A stretch of DNA of 64,000 bases from Bacillus sp. B15-48 (GTDB lineage Bacteria > Bacillota > Bacilli > Bacillales > Cytobacillaceae). The notes under the pieces are model-generated. The model was not told the DNA's origin. It did no database searches and was given only the letters and a program-made list of their open reading frames with translations. Where the stretch lies: assembly GCF_016879755.1 (NCBI RefSeq), contig NZ_WOFU01000002.1, positions 740,024-804,023 on the forward strand. The letters run 5' to 3'. Positions 1 through 9,549 of the stretch are shown here, piece after piece (the first letter of the stretch is position 1; each line of letters begins with the position of its first letter). Both the position numbers and the translations under genes were made by a program.

Positions 1-826
<826 letters not shown>

Positions 827-894
827 TTATCTCTCCCTTTAGTTGTTTTTCAGCATTTAGTGCTTTTATTATTTTACAATAGTTTGGAATGATT

Positions 895-1410
895 TTAAAC
901 TATTGAAAAATTTTTATTTTGATTTGTTCGTTGGCTGCTTCGTGGGAAAGCTGTTGCTCCTGTACGAGCCATTTCTTTAATCCCATATGGTTTGACAAGT
1001 GCAACAAAGGCCTCGATTTTGTCTGATTCACCTGTAATTTGAATAATCAGACTATCCTTCCCGACATCGATAACAGATGCACGAAATGGCTCGATTAAAG
1101 AGTATATTTCATTTCGTGTTTGGGGTGGAGCTTGAACTTTAATTAGTGCTAACTCACGAGCTACGACCGCCTGTTCACTAATATCAGCTACTTTTAATAC
1201 ATCTATTTGCTTATTGAGTTGTTTTGTAATCTGTTCGATGATTCGATCATTGTCTACATGAACAACACAAGTGATTCTTGAGATTCCTTCCTGTTCTGTG
1301 TGTCCAACGGATATGCTTTCAATATTATAGTTCCGTTTAGAAAACAAGTTGGTAATCCTGTTTAACACCCCAGGCCGGTTTAAAACAGTTAGCGTAATGA
1401 TTCGTTTCAT
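895..1410 (-). CDS. ilvN: Acetolactate synthase small (regulatory) subunit
   Basis: Regulatory subunit of acetohydroxyacid synthase; it raises catalytic activity and in this family mediates valine feedback. The 171-residue product opens with an ACT domain (residues 4-78, beginning [18 protein letters not shown]) and has a second ACT-like half to about residue 158, the usual small-subunit length. The ATG overlaps the 3' end of ilvB by 4 bases, implying translational coupling and fixed stoichiometry with the large subunit. It is also called ilvH in B. subtilis. Nothing unusual is seen. Confidence 0.96.
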   Translation of the reverse strand: MKRIITLTVLNRPGVLNRITNLFSKRNYNIESISVGHTEQEGISRITCVVHVDNDRIIEQITKQLNKQIDVLKVADISEQAVVARELALIKVQAPPQTRNEIYSLIEPFRASVIDVGKDSLIIQITGESDKIEAFVALVKPYGIKEMARTGATAFPRSSQRTNQNKNFSIV

Positions 1411-3125
1411 TTTTTCACCCCCACCATTTCTTGATGCCCTTTTCCAGGTGCAATCATTGGATACACATTCTCCTTGCTATCAATTCGGAAATCAAGAAGA
1501 ACAGGTTCTCGGTCGTTCATCACTTTTGTTAAAATGCTTTCTGCTTCCGTTTCTGAAGTGACTTCATATCCTTTGATTCCATATGCTTCCGCTAATTTTA
1601 CGAAGGAAGGCTGAACAGAAATCTTGCTATGTGAGTATCGTTCCTGATGAAATAACTCTTGCCACTGCCTTACCATTCCAAGTGAATGGTTGTTAAAAAT
1701 ACAGATTGTTACCGGTAGATTAAATTCTTTAATCACAGCTAGTTCTTGTGACGACATTTGAAACCCTGCATCCCCAATCACAGCTACTACACGAGCAGAA
1801 GGTTGTGCGAACTGAGCACCGATTGCAGCTGGAAGCCCGAAGCCCATCGTGCCAAGACCACCCGAGGTAACTAAAGTGTTTGGCTTTTTCAACGGATAAT
1901 ATTGAGCCGCCCACATTTGATGTTGCCCAACATCTGTTACAACGATTGCCTCTCCGTTTGATTTTTCATATAGCAATTCCATTACCTTCTGTGGTTTAAG
2001 TGGTGATTCTTGATTATCATACCAGAACGGATATTCCTTTTTCCATCCTTGAACTTTTTCTAACCATTCACCACTTTCAGACACCTTCCCTTTTTGCTTA
2101 ATAAGCATGCTCAGCGCTTCTTTTGCATCACCAACAACCGGGATGGCAGTCGGTATATTTTTACCAATTTCAGCAGGGTCAATATCAATGTGAGCCACTG
2201 TTGCATTTGGAGCAAAATCACTTAATTTCCCTGTTAATCGGTCATCGAACCGAGCACCGATATTGATTAATAGGTCTGATTCGTGCAAGGCCATATTCGC
2301 GGCGTAGCATCCGTGCATCCCGGCCATCCCTAGTGACAATGAATGGTCTGCTGGAAAACTGCCAAGCCCTAAAAGGGTGTTTACAACCGGCAATTGTTGT
2401 TGTTCAGCATACTCGCGAAGCAAGTCCGAAGCTTTTGCAAATAAGACACCCGCACCTGCTAAAATGACTGGTTTTTTAGCTGAACTGACAGCTTCCGTTA
2501 ACTTACGAATTTGTAAATAATTTGGTTCAATTGTTGGTTGGTAACCTGGAAGGAAAATTTCCGGTTCTTCCGGCCGCTCAATTGTTCCTGATGCCACATC
2601 TTTTGGAATATCAATTAACACCGGCCCAGGACGACCAGTCGTTGCGATGTGAAACGCCTCTTTAACAATTCTCGGAATATCTTCAATGTTTCTTACTTGG
2701 CAATTGTACTTTGTGATTGGTGTAGTAATCCCAAGAATATCTGCCTCTTGGAATGCATCTGTTCCAATTACTCCTGTAGCAACTTGCCCCGTAAAAACGA
2801 CTAGTGGCAATGAATCCATCATCGCATCCGCAAGCCCTGTAACAATATTTGTAGCACCTGGACCTGAAGTGGCAATAACAACCCCAGCTTTGCCGCTGAC
2901 TCTTGCATACCCCTCCGCAGCATGGATTCCACCTTGCTCGTGACGTGGCAAAACATGCATGATGTCACAGTCGTAAATTTTATCATAGATTGGGAGCACT
3001 GCTCCTCCTGGGTATCCAAAAATCACTTCTACCTTTTCCTTCTTAAGAGCATCAAGTAAAAGGTCCGAACCTGTTACAGATACAGAATCAGCTTTTGCTT
3101 TAGTAAAGGCAGTTTCTTGCAACAT
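1407..3125 (-). CDS. ilvB: Acetolactate synthase large (catalytic) subunit
   Basis: Thiamine-diphosphate enzyme condensing two pyruvates, or pyruvate plus 2-oxobutyrate, at the entry to branched-chain amino acid synthesis. The 572 residues show the pyrimidine-binding domain with [12 protein letters not shown] and the activating Glu63 in [15 protein letters not shown], a central FAD-type domain, and a diphosphate-binding domain with [12 protein letters not shown] followed by the IFNN end of the GD-x-NN motif. The start ATG has AGGAGG nine bases upstream. It is the first gene of the operon and is preceded by a T-box leader, so expression should rise when leucyl-tRNA is uncharged. The anabolic ilvB assignment rests on the ilvN partner and the T-box; catabolic AlsS is excluded by that context. 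Confidence 0.96.
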   Translation of the reverse strand: MLQETAFTKAKADSVSVTGSDLLLDALKKEKVEVIFGYPGGAVLPIYDKIYDCDIMHVLPRHEQGGIHAAEGYARVSGKAGVVIATSGPGATNIVTGLADAMMDSLPLVVFTGQVATGVIGTDAFQEADILGITTPITKYNCQVRNIEDIPRIVKEAFHIATTGRPGPVLIDIPKDVASGTIERPEEPEIFLPGYQPTIEPNYLQIRKLTEAVSSAKKPVILAGAGVLFAKASDLLREYAEQQQLPVVNTLLGLGSFPADHSLSLGMAGMHGCYAANMALHESDLLINIGARFDDRLTGKLSDFAPNATVAHIDIDPAEIGKNIPTAIPVVGDAKEALSMLIKQKGKVSESGEWLEKVQGWKKEYPFWYDNQESPLKPQKVMELLYEKSNGEAIVVTDVGQHQMWAAQYYPLKKPNTLVTSGGLGTMGFGLPAAIGAQFAQPSARVVAVIGDAGFQMSSQELAVIKEFNLPVTICIFNNHSLGMVRQWQELFHQERYSHSKISVQPSFVKLAEAYGIKGYEVTSETEAESILTKVMNDREPVLLDFRIDSKENVYPMIAPGKGHQEMVGVKK

Positions 3126-3199
3126 TCATCCCAGCCTCCTAACGTTTTTTTTGAATAATTTGCAACTTTTTAGCAGTTGCTTAATAGAATTTTTTTACA

Positions 3200-3525
3200 A
3201 TAAAAATAGCCTTCTCATCTCCACATGCCTACCTAACGTAGGCAAAGGGATGAAAAAGGCTATAATCACCTGTTCCACGGTACCACCCTTATTCACGTAA
3301 GCAGTTTTGCTCTACGTGCACTTAAGGACTATGTTTCAAGTCCGCTTTGGTAACGGGTGGCTTACACCCGATCGGCTTTACTAGTTTGTCATTCAAACCG
3401 ATGCTCGGAGGGGAGTTCATTTCATAAGCCAACACCGGTTCACAGCCACACCCGGCTCTCTGTAGATGGTCATCACAAAACTACTTATCCTCGTCAATGC
3501 TTTTTCTTATTCACATGATATCGCC
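3200..3525 (-). promoter_or_regulatory. T-box leader (Leu) of the ilv operon
   Basis: Reading the minus strand, the conserved T-box AGGGTGGTACCGTGGA lies at 3274-3289. It is followed by a terminator whose arms (AGCCTTTTTCATC and GATGAGAAGGCT) occupy about 3206-3264 and end in a T-run. The stem I specifier region near 3410-3420 reads GAA-CTC-CCCTCC, so the specifier codon is CTC (3413-3415), matching tRNA-Leu. Uncharged tRNA-Leu is expected to stabilise the antiterminator and allow ilvBNC transcription. Confidence 0.93.
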
Positions 3526-3553
3526 ATTATAATACATCTATTGCTTTTTTCAA
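3526..3553 (-). promoter_or_regulatory. SigA-type promoter of the ilv operon
   Basis: Minus-strand -35 TTGAAA (3548-3553), 16-base spacer and a perfect -10 TATAAT (3526-3531). Transcription would start just before the T-box leader, which suits the leader length. Confidence 0.75.
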
Positions 3554-3883
3554 TATGCTTATTCTTTCCATTAAACGCTTTAAACGATTAAAATCTCATC
3601 GTGCAGAAGATGTCGAAAGTTATAAATAGCTCATTTAAGCCCTTATGAGATGTGAGACTTTCTTTTTAGAAAAATCATTTAATTGAGGACTATCTTACGC
3701 TGATTTTGAGGTTACGTCAATATCATTTTATAAATTTTCGATAATTTTGATTAATACCTCCTTATGCATCCGCTTACATTTCGGATTTTTACGCGTTTAT
3801 TTATTAACGGTCTTTTTTCATTAAAAAATTGATGTTAGGAGGCTAAAAAAATTCTACATAAAAAAACGGCAATATTTTGAAAG

Positions 3884-4034
3884 GCGGATGGAAAATAGTA
3901 CCTTACTTCCATCCTCTTTCTATTTATTAATTTACTACACTTACAGGATTTTCATGTAAGAAAGTCTTCACATTGCCAGTGGAAATATTTAACAACCAAT
4001 GCAGATTAGTAAAGATAACCAGTGCTAAATTTTA
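3884..4034 (-). pseudogene. Possible C-terminal gene relic with its terminator
   Basis: A minus-strand frame with no plausible start and no RBS is open from about 4034 to a TAA at 3927-3929. It reads roughly NLALVIFTNLHWLLNISTG then NVKTFLHENPVSVVN. Just downstream, at about 3889-3914, GGATGGAA and TTCCATCC form a perfect 8-bp stem, as expected at the end of a once-transcribed gene. I do not recognise the protein. The rest of the 3554-3926 gap is AT-rich and shows nothing supportable. The short open stretch may be chance, so confidence is low. Confidence 0.25.
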
Positions 4035-4035
4035 A

Positions 4036-4072
4036 AAAAACGCCAACCCGTGAAGGATTGGCGTTTTTTTAT
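4036..4072 (-). terminator. Rho-independent terminator of tRNA-Arg
   Basis: Arms ACGCCAA and TTGGCGT around a CCGTGAAGGA-type loop, with A-runs on one side and T-runs on the other so that it can work in both directions. It lies 17 bases beyond the tRNA 3' end. Confidence 0.85.
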
Positions 4073-4088
4073 AAAAAGACATTTAGAG

Positions 4089-4162
<74 letters not shown>

Positions 4163-4199
4163 ATGTTTTAAAAATATTTGTTTCTTAAGGACAAGATTT

Positions 4200-4228
4200 A
4201 TTATATTAAACGAACACCGGAAAGTCAA
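4200..4228 (-). promoter_or_regulatory. Promoter of tRNA-Arg
   Basis: Minus-strand TTGACT (4223-4228), 17-base spacer, TATAAT (4200-4205), about 40 bases ahead of the tRNA 5' end. Confidence 0.75.
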
Positions 4229-4245
4229 CAGGTTTATATATTTTT

Positions 4246-4278
4246 TAAAAAATAGAGGAAGACTTCACTTCCTCTATT
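4246..4278 (-). terminator. Terminator after ysnB
   Basis: Minus strand AGAGGAAG and CTTCCTCT form an 8-bp stem followed by a run of six T. It ends the gerM-rph-rdgB-ysnB transcription direction. Confidence 0.8.
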
Positions 4279-4297
4279 CATTATATACGTGTACCCC

Positions 4298-4816
4298 TTA
4301 CTTTGAAACCGAAAATTCTTCGGTGAGCGAGTCTAACTTTCCTCGGTCAATATCGTATACGTGAAGAAGAGCTTTTTGATTGGTTAGTTCTAGAATGACA
4401 TACGTCCGCTCACGCCGTCCACGAGGAAGCCTAACGCTCCCAGGGTTAATAAATAAAACATCTTTAATCATCTCGGCACCTAGTAGATGAGAATGACCAA
4501 AACAAACGATATTCGCTCCTAATTCTTCCGCTCGATACGAAAGCCGTAGCAAACTAGATTTTACCGAATACAAATGACCATGAACGACCAAAATTTTATA
4601 CTCAGCAACCTCGACAATCACTTCTTCTGGAAAATCTCCATAAAAATCACAATTTCCTTTTACTGCTATGTATCCATTAATCGACTCATGATTATCTGTA
4701 AGTTCAGAATCCCCACAGTGAATCATTTGATTGACTTCCTGCTGATGTCTCAATTTGAGCTCTTCTAACATTTCTGTTGAACCGTGACTATCACTAACGA
4801 TTAAGATTTTGCTCAT
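4298..4816 (-). CDS. ysnB: YfcE/YsnB-type metallophosphoesterase
   Basis: A small calcineurin-like phosphoesterase of 172 residues, full length for the MJ0936/YfcE group. Dinuclear-metal motifs appear in order: SDSHGS (residues 8-13), CGDSE (about 34-38), KGNCD (about 53-57), VVHGH (about 77-81) and FGHSH (about 106-110). Members are phosphodiesterases on artificial substrates, and the cellular substrate is not established. It overlaps the end of rdgB by a few bases, so it is co-translated with the nucleotide-pool cleaner and follows rph, as in B. subtilis. Family is certain; physiological role is not. Confidence 0.9.
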   Translation of the reverse strand: MSKILIVSDSHGSTEMLEELKLRHQQEVNQMIHCGDSELTDNHESINGYIAVKGNCDFYGDFPEEVIVEVAEYKILVVHGHLYSVKSSLLRLSYRAEELGANIVCFGHSHLLGAEMIKDVLFINPGSVRLPRGRRERTYVILELTNQKALLHVYDIDRGKLDSLTEEFSVSK

Positions 4817-5415
4817 GATTGTCCATCCACTAAAGAAAGATTCGCCTCTAATTTTTGAATCGCTTTCGCTCGATGACTAATTTTATTCTTTTCTTCAGGG
4901 GCTAGCTCTGCCATTGACAATCCTTTCTCGTCAACAAAAAAGATTGGATCATACCCGAAACCATTCGTTCCTTTCCGCTTCAGCAAAATTCTTCCTTCAC
5001 ATGTACCAGCAAATGTCTTCGTTTCCCGATTAGGACGAGCAACGGCAAGTACACACCTAAATCTTGCCGTTCGTTCGTTCTCTCGGATGTCTTGCAATTC
5101 AGTTAGCACTTTATCAATATTCGCCTCATCATTTTTTTCTGTTCCAGCATAGCGGGCCGAATAAACACCAGGCCGCCCTTCAAGAGCATCGACTTCGAGA
5201 CCGGAGTCATCAGCAATGACCATTTTCCCTACAATATTCGCAATTGTTTCTGCTTTTATAATGGCATTTTCCTCAAAAGTCGTACCAGTTTCCTCAACAT
5301 CTTCGATTTCAGGGAAGTCTAGCAATGTTTTCACACTCAAACCTTTCGCATTGAAAATCCGTTCAAATTCTCTAGCTTTGCCCCTGTTTTTCGTAGCAAT
5401 GATTACTTCTTCCAT
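4813..5415 (-). CDS. rdgB: XTP/dITP diphosphatase (non-canonical purine NTP cleaner)
   Basis: Hydrolyses XTP, ITP and dITP to monophosphates, keeping deaminated purines out of nucleic acids. The 200-residue product carries the family signature ATKNRGKAREF near the N-terminus, the metal/catalytic stretch ADDSGLEVDALEGRPGVYS, and the base-specificity segment GFGYDPIFF. The ATG at 5413-5415 is chosen because GGAG lies seven bases upstream; a TTG two codons earlier is too close to it. It sits between rph and ysnB and corresponds to B. subtilis ysnA. Confidence 0.94.
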   Translation of the reverse strand: MEEVIIATKNRGKAREFERIFNAKGLSVKTLLDFPEIEDVEETGTTFEENAIIKAETIANIVGKMVIADDSGLEVDALEGRPGVYSARYAGTEKNDEANIDKVLTELQDIRENERTARFRCVLAVARPNRETKTFAGTCEGRILLKRKGTNGFGYDPIFFVDEKGLSMAELAPEEKNKISHRAKAIQKLEANLSLVDGQS

Positions 5416-5426
5416 ATTCAATCTCC

Positions 5427-6182
5427 TTACCCTTTTTTGACCTTATCAATATTTGCAAGTACTTCTTCACCGAGCGCTTGTTTTTGAAACTCAAAAAGCT
5501 CCATTAAACCACCTTGTGCCCCTTTTAATAATTCATGAAGTTGGTCATAGGAAAAAGTTGCTTCCTCCCCTGTTCCTTGTAGCTCAACAAACTCGCCATT
5601 TCCAGTCATAACGACATTCATATCCACATTCGCCGTTGAATCTTCAATATAATTTAAGTCGACGACTACTTCTCCACTTTTAAGGATTCCGACACTCGTT
5701 GCAGCTAAATAATCAATAATTGGCCAAGCCTTCAGTCTTTTATCTATATAAAGCTTATTCAATGCCATTGTTAAAGCAACAAAAGCCCCCGTGATTGATG
5801 CTGTCCTCGTTCCGCCATCCGCTTGAATAACATCACAATCAATCCAAATGGTTCGTTCGCCAATTGCATCTAAGTTCACAACTGATCGTAAAACACGACC
5901 AATTAAACGTTGAATCTCCATCGTCCTACCCGTTACTTTCCCTTTCGACGATTCTCTAATGTTTCGCTTATCCGTCGCCCTTGGGAGCATTGAGTATTCA
6001 GCAGTGATCCAACCTTTTCCTTGCCCCCTCATAAAAGGCGGGACCTTTTCTTCAATGCTTGCAGCACAAATCACTTTCGTTTCACCTACTGTAATAAGTA
6101 CGGACCCTTCAGGATGCTTTAAATAATTTGTTTCAATATGTACAGGCCTTAATTGCATCGGTTCACGCCCATCAAAACGCAT
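5427..6182 (-). CDS. rph: Ribonuclease PH
   Basis: Phosphate-dependent 3'-5' exoribonuclease that trims tRNA 3' extensions. About 251 residues form a single RNase PH fold. Hallmarks are the N-terminal RFDGRE, the phosphate-binding Arg region ([14 protein letters not shown]), and [19 protein letters not shown] with the conserved active-site acids. The start at 6180-6182 has AGGAGG ten bases upstream; a TTG two codons earlier lies only four bases from the same RBS. It is followed after 11 bases by rdgB, the common Firmicute pair. Confidence 0.95.
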   Translation of the reverse strand: MRFDGREPMQLRPVHIETNYLKHPEGSVLITVGETKVICAASIEEKVPPFMRGQGKGWITAEYSMLPRATDKRNIRESSKGKVTGRTMEIQRLIGRVLRSVVNLDAIGERTIWIDCDVIQADGGTRTASITGAFVALTMALNKLYIDKRLKAWPIIDYLAATSVGILKSGEVVVDLNYIEDSTANVDMNVVMTGNGEFVELQGTGEEATFSYDQLHELLKGAQGGLMELFEFQKQALGEEVLANIDKVKKG

Positions 6183-6238
6183 AGACAAAATTCCTCCTTT
6201 TCATTCCAACCCACGTAATTTGTGATGCTAAAAACACG

Positions 6239-6278
6239 ATAAATAAGAGGCAGCCCATTTGTCTGCCTCTTTTTTTGT
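6239..6278. terminator. Bidirectional terminator-like hairpin between gerM and rph
   Basis: AAGAGGCAG and CTGCCTCTT form a 9-bp stem. A T-run follows on the plus strand and a weaker TTATTTAT on the minus strand. It may make rph independent of gerM or only reduce read-through. Confidence 0.6.
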
Positions 6279-6306
6279 CTTTATTAGTATAACAAAAAAT
6301 CACCTT

Positions 6307-7386
6307 TTAAAAACTACCTGTGTTTACATTTTCAGGACGTGAAACTGGTTCAGCAAGTTTTCTTCCATTATCTGTTACAAGATCTGCTTCCCCATTGACA
6401 GTAACAGCAACACGATCAACCCCTTGTTGTTCTGTAATGGAAAGAACCAATGTATTTAAAACATGCTCGGATACAATTTTTTCTTCTTCAAAGCTCCCAT
6501 AGATGGATTCATTAAAATCAAGAGTCGCCATGCCATCTTCGATTTTAGGTTCATCAATAAGCTTTACCCCTGTTTGAAATTCAGAAAGTAAACCTGTACC
6601 ATACCCAGGACCTGCCGCTAACTCCTTGACGATTGACTGGATATCATTCGGATGATTATTCTCAACCCGCTTCGTTACCGGTACATAATAATAGTTTTCT
6701 GGCTCACCACCGATATAATAGACGGTAATTGCTTTGGAATTAGTCATATCGACAACTCCTTCTGTGTTTACATTAATCCCATCTGCCCTGCTTAACACTT
6801 CCCGTATTGGCGTTCCATTAACAGGCATGCTATCTAGCTCTTTCCCATTTATTTGTAGTTTCACGTGGTCAATTGATTCAAATTGAGTCAATGTCCATGT
6901 TACAGCTTGAAGAATCCTTAATTCGTCCTCCGCATTATAAGAGCCAAATTCATTAGAAAAGTCAACAATTGCTGTCCCTTCTTTAATGTTAACGGTCATA
7001 GTTGTATCAGCAGGCAATACCGCCCTAAATCCATTTGGCAACAGATCTTGAACAGGTCCATTTACAACTAAATGATCAAGCGCCTGTTTAGCTACACCAT
7101 CTGTTTTAGGTAGGTTTAACGTTTGTGAAACAACATATCCATTTTTGTCAATCAAATACAATTCTGTCGGAACCGTTAATTCCACCGCCTCTTCAGTTGC
7201 CTCCGAATCCATTTCTGTCCCGTTAGACTCTTCCACTTCTACTTCACTTTCCTCCAAATAAGATACATCTTGTGGCGGATCTATTTGTTTCTTTTCTCCC
7301 CCTCCAAATAACCCACAGCCCGAAAGAAATACCGCCGTCGCGATTGTTGCTACCATGACAAAGGTTGCATTTTTATTTTTAGACAT
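6307..7386 (-). CDS. gerM: Spore germination lipoprotein GerM
   Basis: GerM family protein needed in Bacillus for normal sporulation and germination; it is associated with the forespore-mother cell interface in B. subtilis. The 359 residues begin with a signal peptide and a lipobox (FLSGC, Cys about residue 24), so it should be a membrane-anchored lipoprotein. A Glu-rich acidic linker (about 40-65) follows, then two GerM domains (about 75-200 and 220-345), each built of the TMTVNIKEGTAIVDFSNEF-like beta repeat. GGAGGGG precedes the ATG. It lies between racE and rph as in B. subtilis. Confidence 0.93.
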   Translation of the reverse strand: MSKNKNATFVMVATIATAVFLSGCGLFGGGEKKQIDPPQDVSYLEESEVEVEESNGTEMDSEATEEAVELTVPTELYLIDKNGYVVSQTLNLPKTDGVAKQALDHLVVNGPVQDLLPNGFRAVLPADTTMTVNIKEGTAIVDFSNEFGSYNAEDELRILQAVTWTLTQFESIDHVKLQINGKELDSMPVNGTPIREVLSRADGINVNTEGVVDMTNSKAITVYYIGGEPENYYYVPVTKRVENNHPNDIQSIVKELAAGPGYGTGLLSEFQTGVKLIDEPKIEDGMATLDFNESIYGSFEEEKIVSEHVLNTLVLSITEQQGVDRVAVTVNGEADLVTDNGRKLAEPVSRPENVNTGSF

Positions 7387-7526
7387 GAAATCCCCTCCAT
7401 TAGACAGTTTGTACTATCATTTATACGAGACCAATGCAAAATTAGACCGGCTTGACCGTTTTTTTTATAAAAAGAAGAAAAGAATGTTTCACTTCATTCC
7501 TAATTCCTTCCAACAATAAAATAAAA

Positions 7527-7546
7527 AAAGCCCCCTGTTTGGGAGC
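7527..7546 (-). terminator. Terminator after racE
   Basis: GCTCCC and GGGGGC with an AAACA loop, followed by a T-rich tail on the minus strand. It begins directly after the racE stop codon. Confidence 0.75.
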
Positions 7547-7547
7547 G

Positions 7548-8342
7548 TTAAAGATGAATGGTATTTACGTTCGTAATCGGCCTTTCAAGCCATTGAGTAG
7601 CAATATCTGAAAAAATCACTTTTGAGCCTGTAGTAAAAAATTCATGGTTCGGTTCTTCTCCACGTTGATTTAACATACGGTTATGATGAAGAATTGTACT
7701 GACTTCACGAGCAGTTTCTTCCCCAGAACTAATCACATTGACTTCCGCCCCCATAACTTTTTTAATTAAAGACTCAAGAAGAGGGTAATGTGTACAGCCT
7801 AAAATAAGTGTGTCCAACTTCTCTTTTTTTAATGGTTTAAGGGTTTCTACAACGACTCTTTGGGCAACATGTCCATCATTTTCTCCACTTTCAACAAGCG
7901 GAACAAATTTAGGGCAAGCCAAAGCAAATACATTCGTTCTCCTGTTAATCGCTTTTAGAGCATGCTCATAAGCTCGACTTTTAATCGTTCCTTCCGTTCC
8001 AATAATCCCTATGTTATAATTACTCGTTATTTTTATCGCTGTACGAGCACCTGGGTCAATGACACCAATAACTGGAATAGCCAGCTCTGAGCGAATTTCC
8101 TCGAGGGCAACAGCTGTAGCAGTATTGCAGGCAATCACCAACATTTTTATCTGTTTTTCCATTAAAAAGCTTGTCATTTCCCATGTATACCTTAACACTT
8201 CAGTAGCAGGTCTCGGTCCGTATGGACAACGTGCGGTGTCACCAAGATAGACAATTTGCTCATAAGGCAGCTGTCTCATTACTTCTTTTGCAACGGTCAA
8301 TCCACCAACACCTGAATCAATTATTCCAATCGCTCTGTTCAA
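7548..8342 (-). CDS. racE: Glutamate racemase
   Basis: Interconverts L- and D-glutamate for peptidoglycan. The 264 residues carry both catalytic cysteines: Cys72 in ACNTATA and Cys183 in GCTHYPLL, plus the N-terminal [10 protein letters not shown] with Asp9. The start is TTG, with a modest GAGG-type RBS overlapping the end of ysmB ten bases upstream, so translation is probably coupled. It is named racE rather than murI from the conserved ysmB-racE-gerM order. It is probably the essential copy unless another lies elsewhere. Confidence 0.95.
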   Translation of the reverse strand: MNRAIGIIDSGVGGLTVAKEVMRQLPYEQIVYLGDTARCPYGPRPATEVLRYTWEMTSFLMEKQIKMLVIACNTATAVALEEIRSELAIPVIGVIDPGARTAIKITSNYNIGIIGTEGTIKSRAYEHALKAINRRTNVFALACPKFVPLVESGENDGHVAQRVVVETLKPLKKEKLDTLILGCTHYPLLESLIKKVMGAEVNVISSGEETAREVSTILHHNRMLNQRGEEPNHEFFTTGSKVIFSDIATQWLERPITNVNTIHL

Positions 8343-8351
8343 AATCTCGCC

Positions 8352-8801
8352 TCATTCTTCGCGCATTTCCTGATGTAATTTTTCAAGACTATCCTTTAAA
8401 ACGACAATTTGCTCATCCGAGAAATTAACCAAAAGGGCTTCTAAATATTGCCGACGTTCTTTAATGACCTCATCGATAATCCGTTTTCCCTCGTCGAGCA
8501 AGTGAATACGGACCACTCTGCGATCATTTGGATCCTTTACTCGAATGACAAGGTGGCTCTTTTCCATGCGATCCACTAAATCGGTTGTCGTACTAAACGC
8601 TAAAAACATTTTATTCGACAATTCCCCAATTGTCATATCCCCATCTTCAAACAACCATTGTAATGCCACAAATTGCGGCGGGGTAATCGAATAATCCTTT
8701 AATATTTCTCTACCCTTCTGTTTGATGATCCCAGATATATATCTTAATTCCTTTTCGATCCTTGCAACTACTCTATTATTCTTTGTTTCCTCGAGTTCCA
8801 T
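8352..8801 (-). CDS. ysmB: MarR-family transcriptional regulator
   Basis: A 149-residue winged-helix regulator of MarR type. Helices flank the DNA-binding core at about residues 45-105: an ITPPQFVALQWLFEDGD helix, a recognition helix with NKMFLAFSTTTDLVDRME, and a basic wing with KDPNDRRVVRIHL. The effector is unknown. GGAG precedes the ATG. It is followed by racE and preceded by gerE with a terminator between, so it may influence its own operon, but no operator could be seen. Confidence 0.88.
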   Translation of the reverse strand: MELEETKNNRVVARIEKELRYISGIIKQKGREILKDYSITPPQFVALQWLFEDGDMTIGELSNKMFLAFSTTTDLVDRMEKSHLVIRVKDPNDRRVVRIHLLDEGKRIIDEVIKERRQYLEALLVNFSDEQIVVLKDSLEKLHQEMREE

Positions 8802-8871
8802 GTGATTAACAACTCCTAAACTCTATCGGTGCTCTTATTTTCTACGATTTTCAAAAGAATTTCAAGAAGAA

Positions 8872-8905
8872 ATGCAGCCTTGCAATATGCAGGCTGCATT
8901 TCTTT
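8872..8905 (-). terminator. Terminator after gerE
   Basis: AAATGCAGCCT and AGGCTGCATTT form an 11-bp stem with a short AT loop and a TTCTTCTT tail on the minus strand. It separates gerE from ysmB. Confidence 0.75.
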
Positions 8906-8953
8906 TCGCTGAAAAATTGATAACCGACTCCTTACGAAGACAATCGGTTTACA

Positions 8954-9178
8954 TCAAAGTTCTAGCTCTCCCATTCGAAGGAGCTCTACAACAGCTTGAG
9001 AACGCCCCTTAACGCCTAATTTTTGCATGGCGTTTGAAATATGATTCCGAACCGTTTTCTCGCTTATAAATAATTCACCAGCGATTTCTTTCGTTGTTTT
9101 GTCTTGAACCAACAGTTCGAATACTTCTCTTTCTCGTTTGGTGAGTAATGGCTTGTGAGTATAATCGTTCTCCTTCAA
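8954..9178 (-). CDS. gerE: Late mother-cell sporulation regulator GerE
   Basis: LuxR-type HTH protein that modulates SigK-dependent coat genes late in sporulation. The 74-residue product is nearly all [21 protein letters not shown] (about 9-26), [19 protein letters not shown] (about 28-46), and the C-terminal [11 protein letters not shown]. It is nearly identical in length and sequence to the B. subtilis protein as I recall it. The start is TTG, with GGAGGG nine bases upstream. A SigK-like promoter lies about 60 bases upstream. Confidence 0.96.
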   Translation of the reverse strand: MKENDYTHKPLLTKREREVFELLVQDKTTKEIAGELFISEKTVRNHISNAMQKLGVKGRSQAVVELLRMGELEL

Positions 9179-9242
9179 GTATAGTAACCCTCCTTGCCTT
9201 CGCCAGCTGTGAACTGCGGGGTGGGTGTATATTTAGTCACGA

Positions 9243-9270
9243 TATCTTATGTAAGAATGAGATACAGAGT
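9243..9270 (-). promoter_or_regulatory. Candidate SigK promoter of gerE
   Basis: Minus strand AC (9269-9270), 17-base spacer, then CATAAGATA (9243-9251), matching the SigK consensus AC-N16/17-CATANNNTA. gerE is SigK-dependent in B. subtilis, which supports the match. Confidence 0.55.
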
Positions 9271-9379
9271 GACTACAAATCCTTGATGGAGCAACAATTT
9301 AACAGAATATGGGCAGTTATTTTGAAATTATTTACATTTCTGACTCAAAAAATGCATTTTACCTTTATTAAAAACTTAA

Positions 9380-9427
9380 ACAGGGCACCTCCCTCGAATT
9401 TTCCAAGGAAAAATACCCTGTTTGCAA
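9380..9427 (-). terminator. Terminator-like stem after the 9454-9549 relic
   Basis: AAACAGGG and CCCTGTTT form an 8-bp stem around a 30-base loop, with AAGTTTTTAAT following on the minus strand. It lies just past the stop of the minus-strand relic and probably ended that gene. Confidence 0.4.
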
Positions 9428-9453
9428 ATTGATTATATACGCGCACTTTTGAA

Positions 9454-9549
9454 TTAAGCATATAAAGCTTCCGCAGTTTCTACCTCACTTTCATATTCTT
9501 CAAATCTTTTTTCGCCTAAAGTGATCGCAGCATCAACGGTGATTAGTTT
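9454..9549 (-). pseudogene. C-terminal remnant of an unrecognised gene, cut by a mobile element
   Basis: A minus-strand frame with no start codon runs from about 9549 to TAA at 9454-9456 and reads KLITVDAAITLGEKRFEEY followed by ESEVETAEALYA. Composition looks protein-like (acidic helix), and a terminator-like stem follows. The frame closes with a stop exactly where the TnpB-type element appears to begin, so it looks like a gene tail left by insertion or deletion. In B. subtilis ysmA occupies this slot, but I could not match it. Family unknown. Confidence 0.4.

Noticed and set aside
3554-3926. Possible promoter or ncRNA in the AT-rich gap upstream of ilvB
   Set aside because: Several AT-rich boxes but no spaced promoter pair or hairpin convincing enough beyond those listed.
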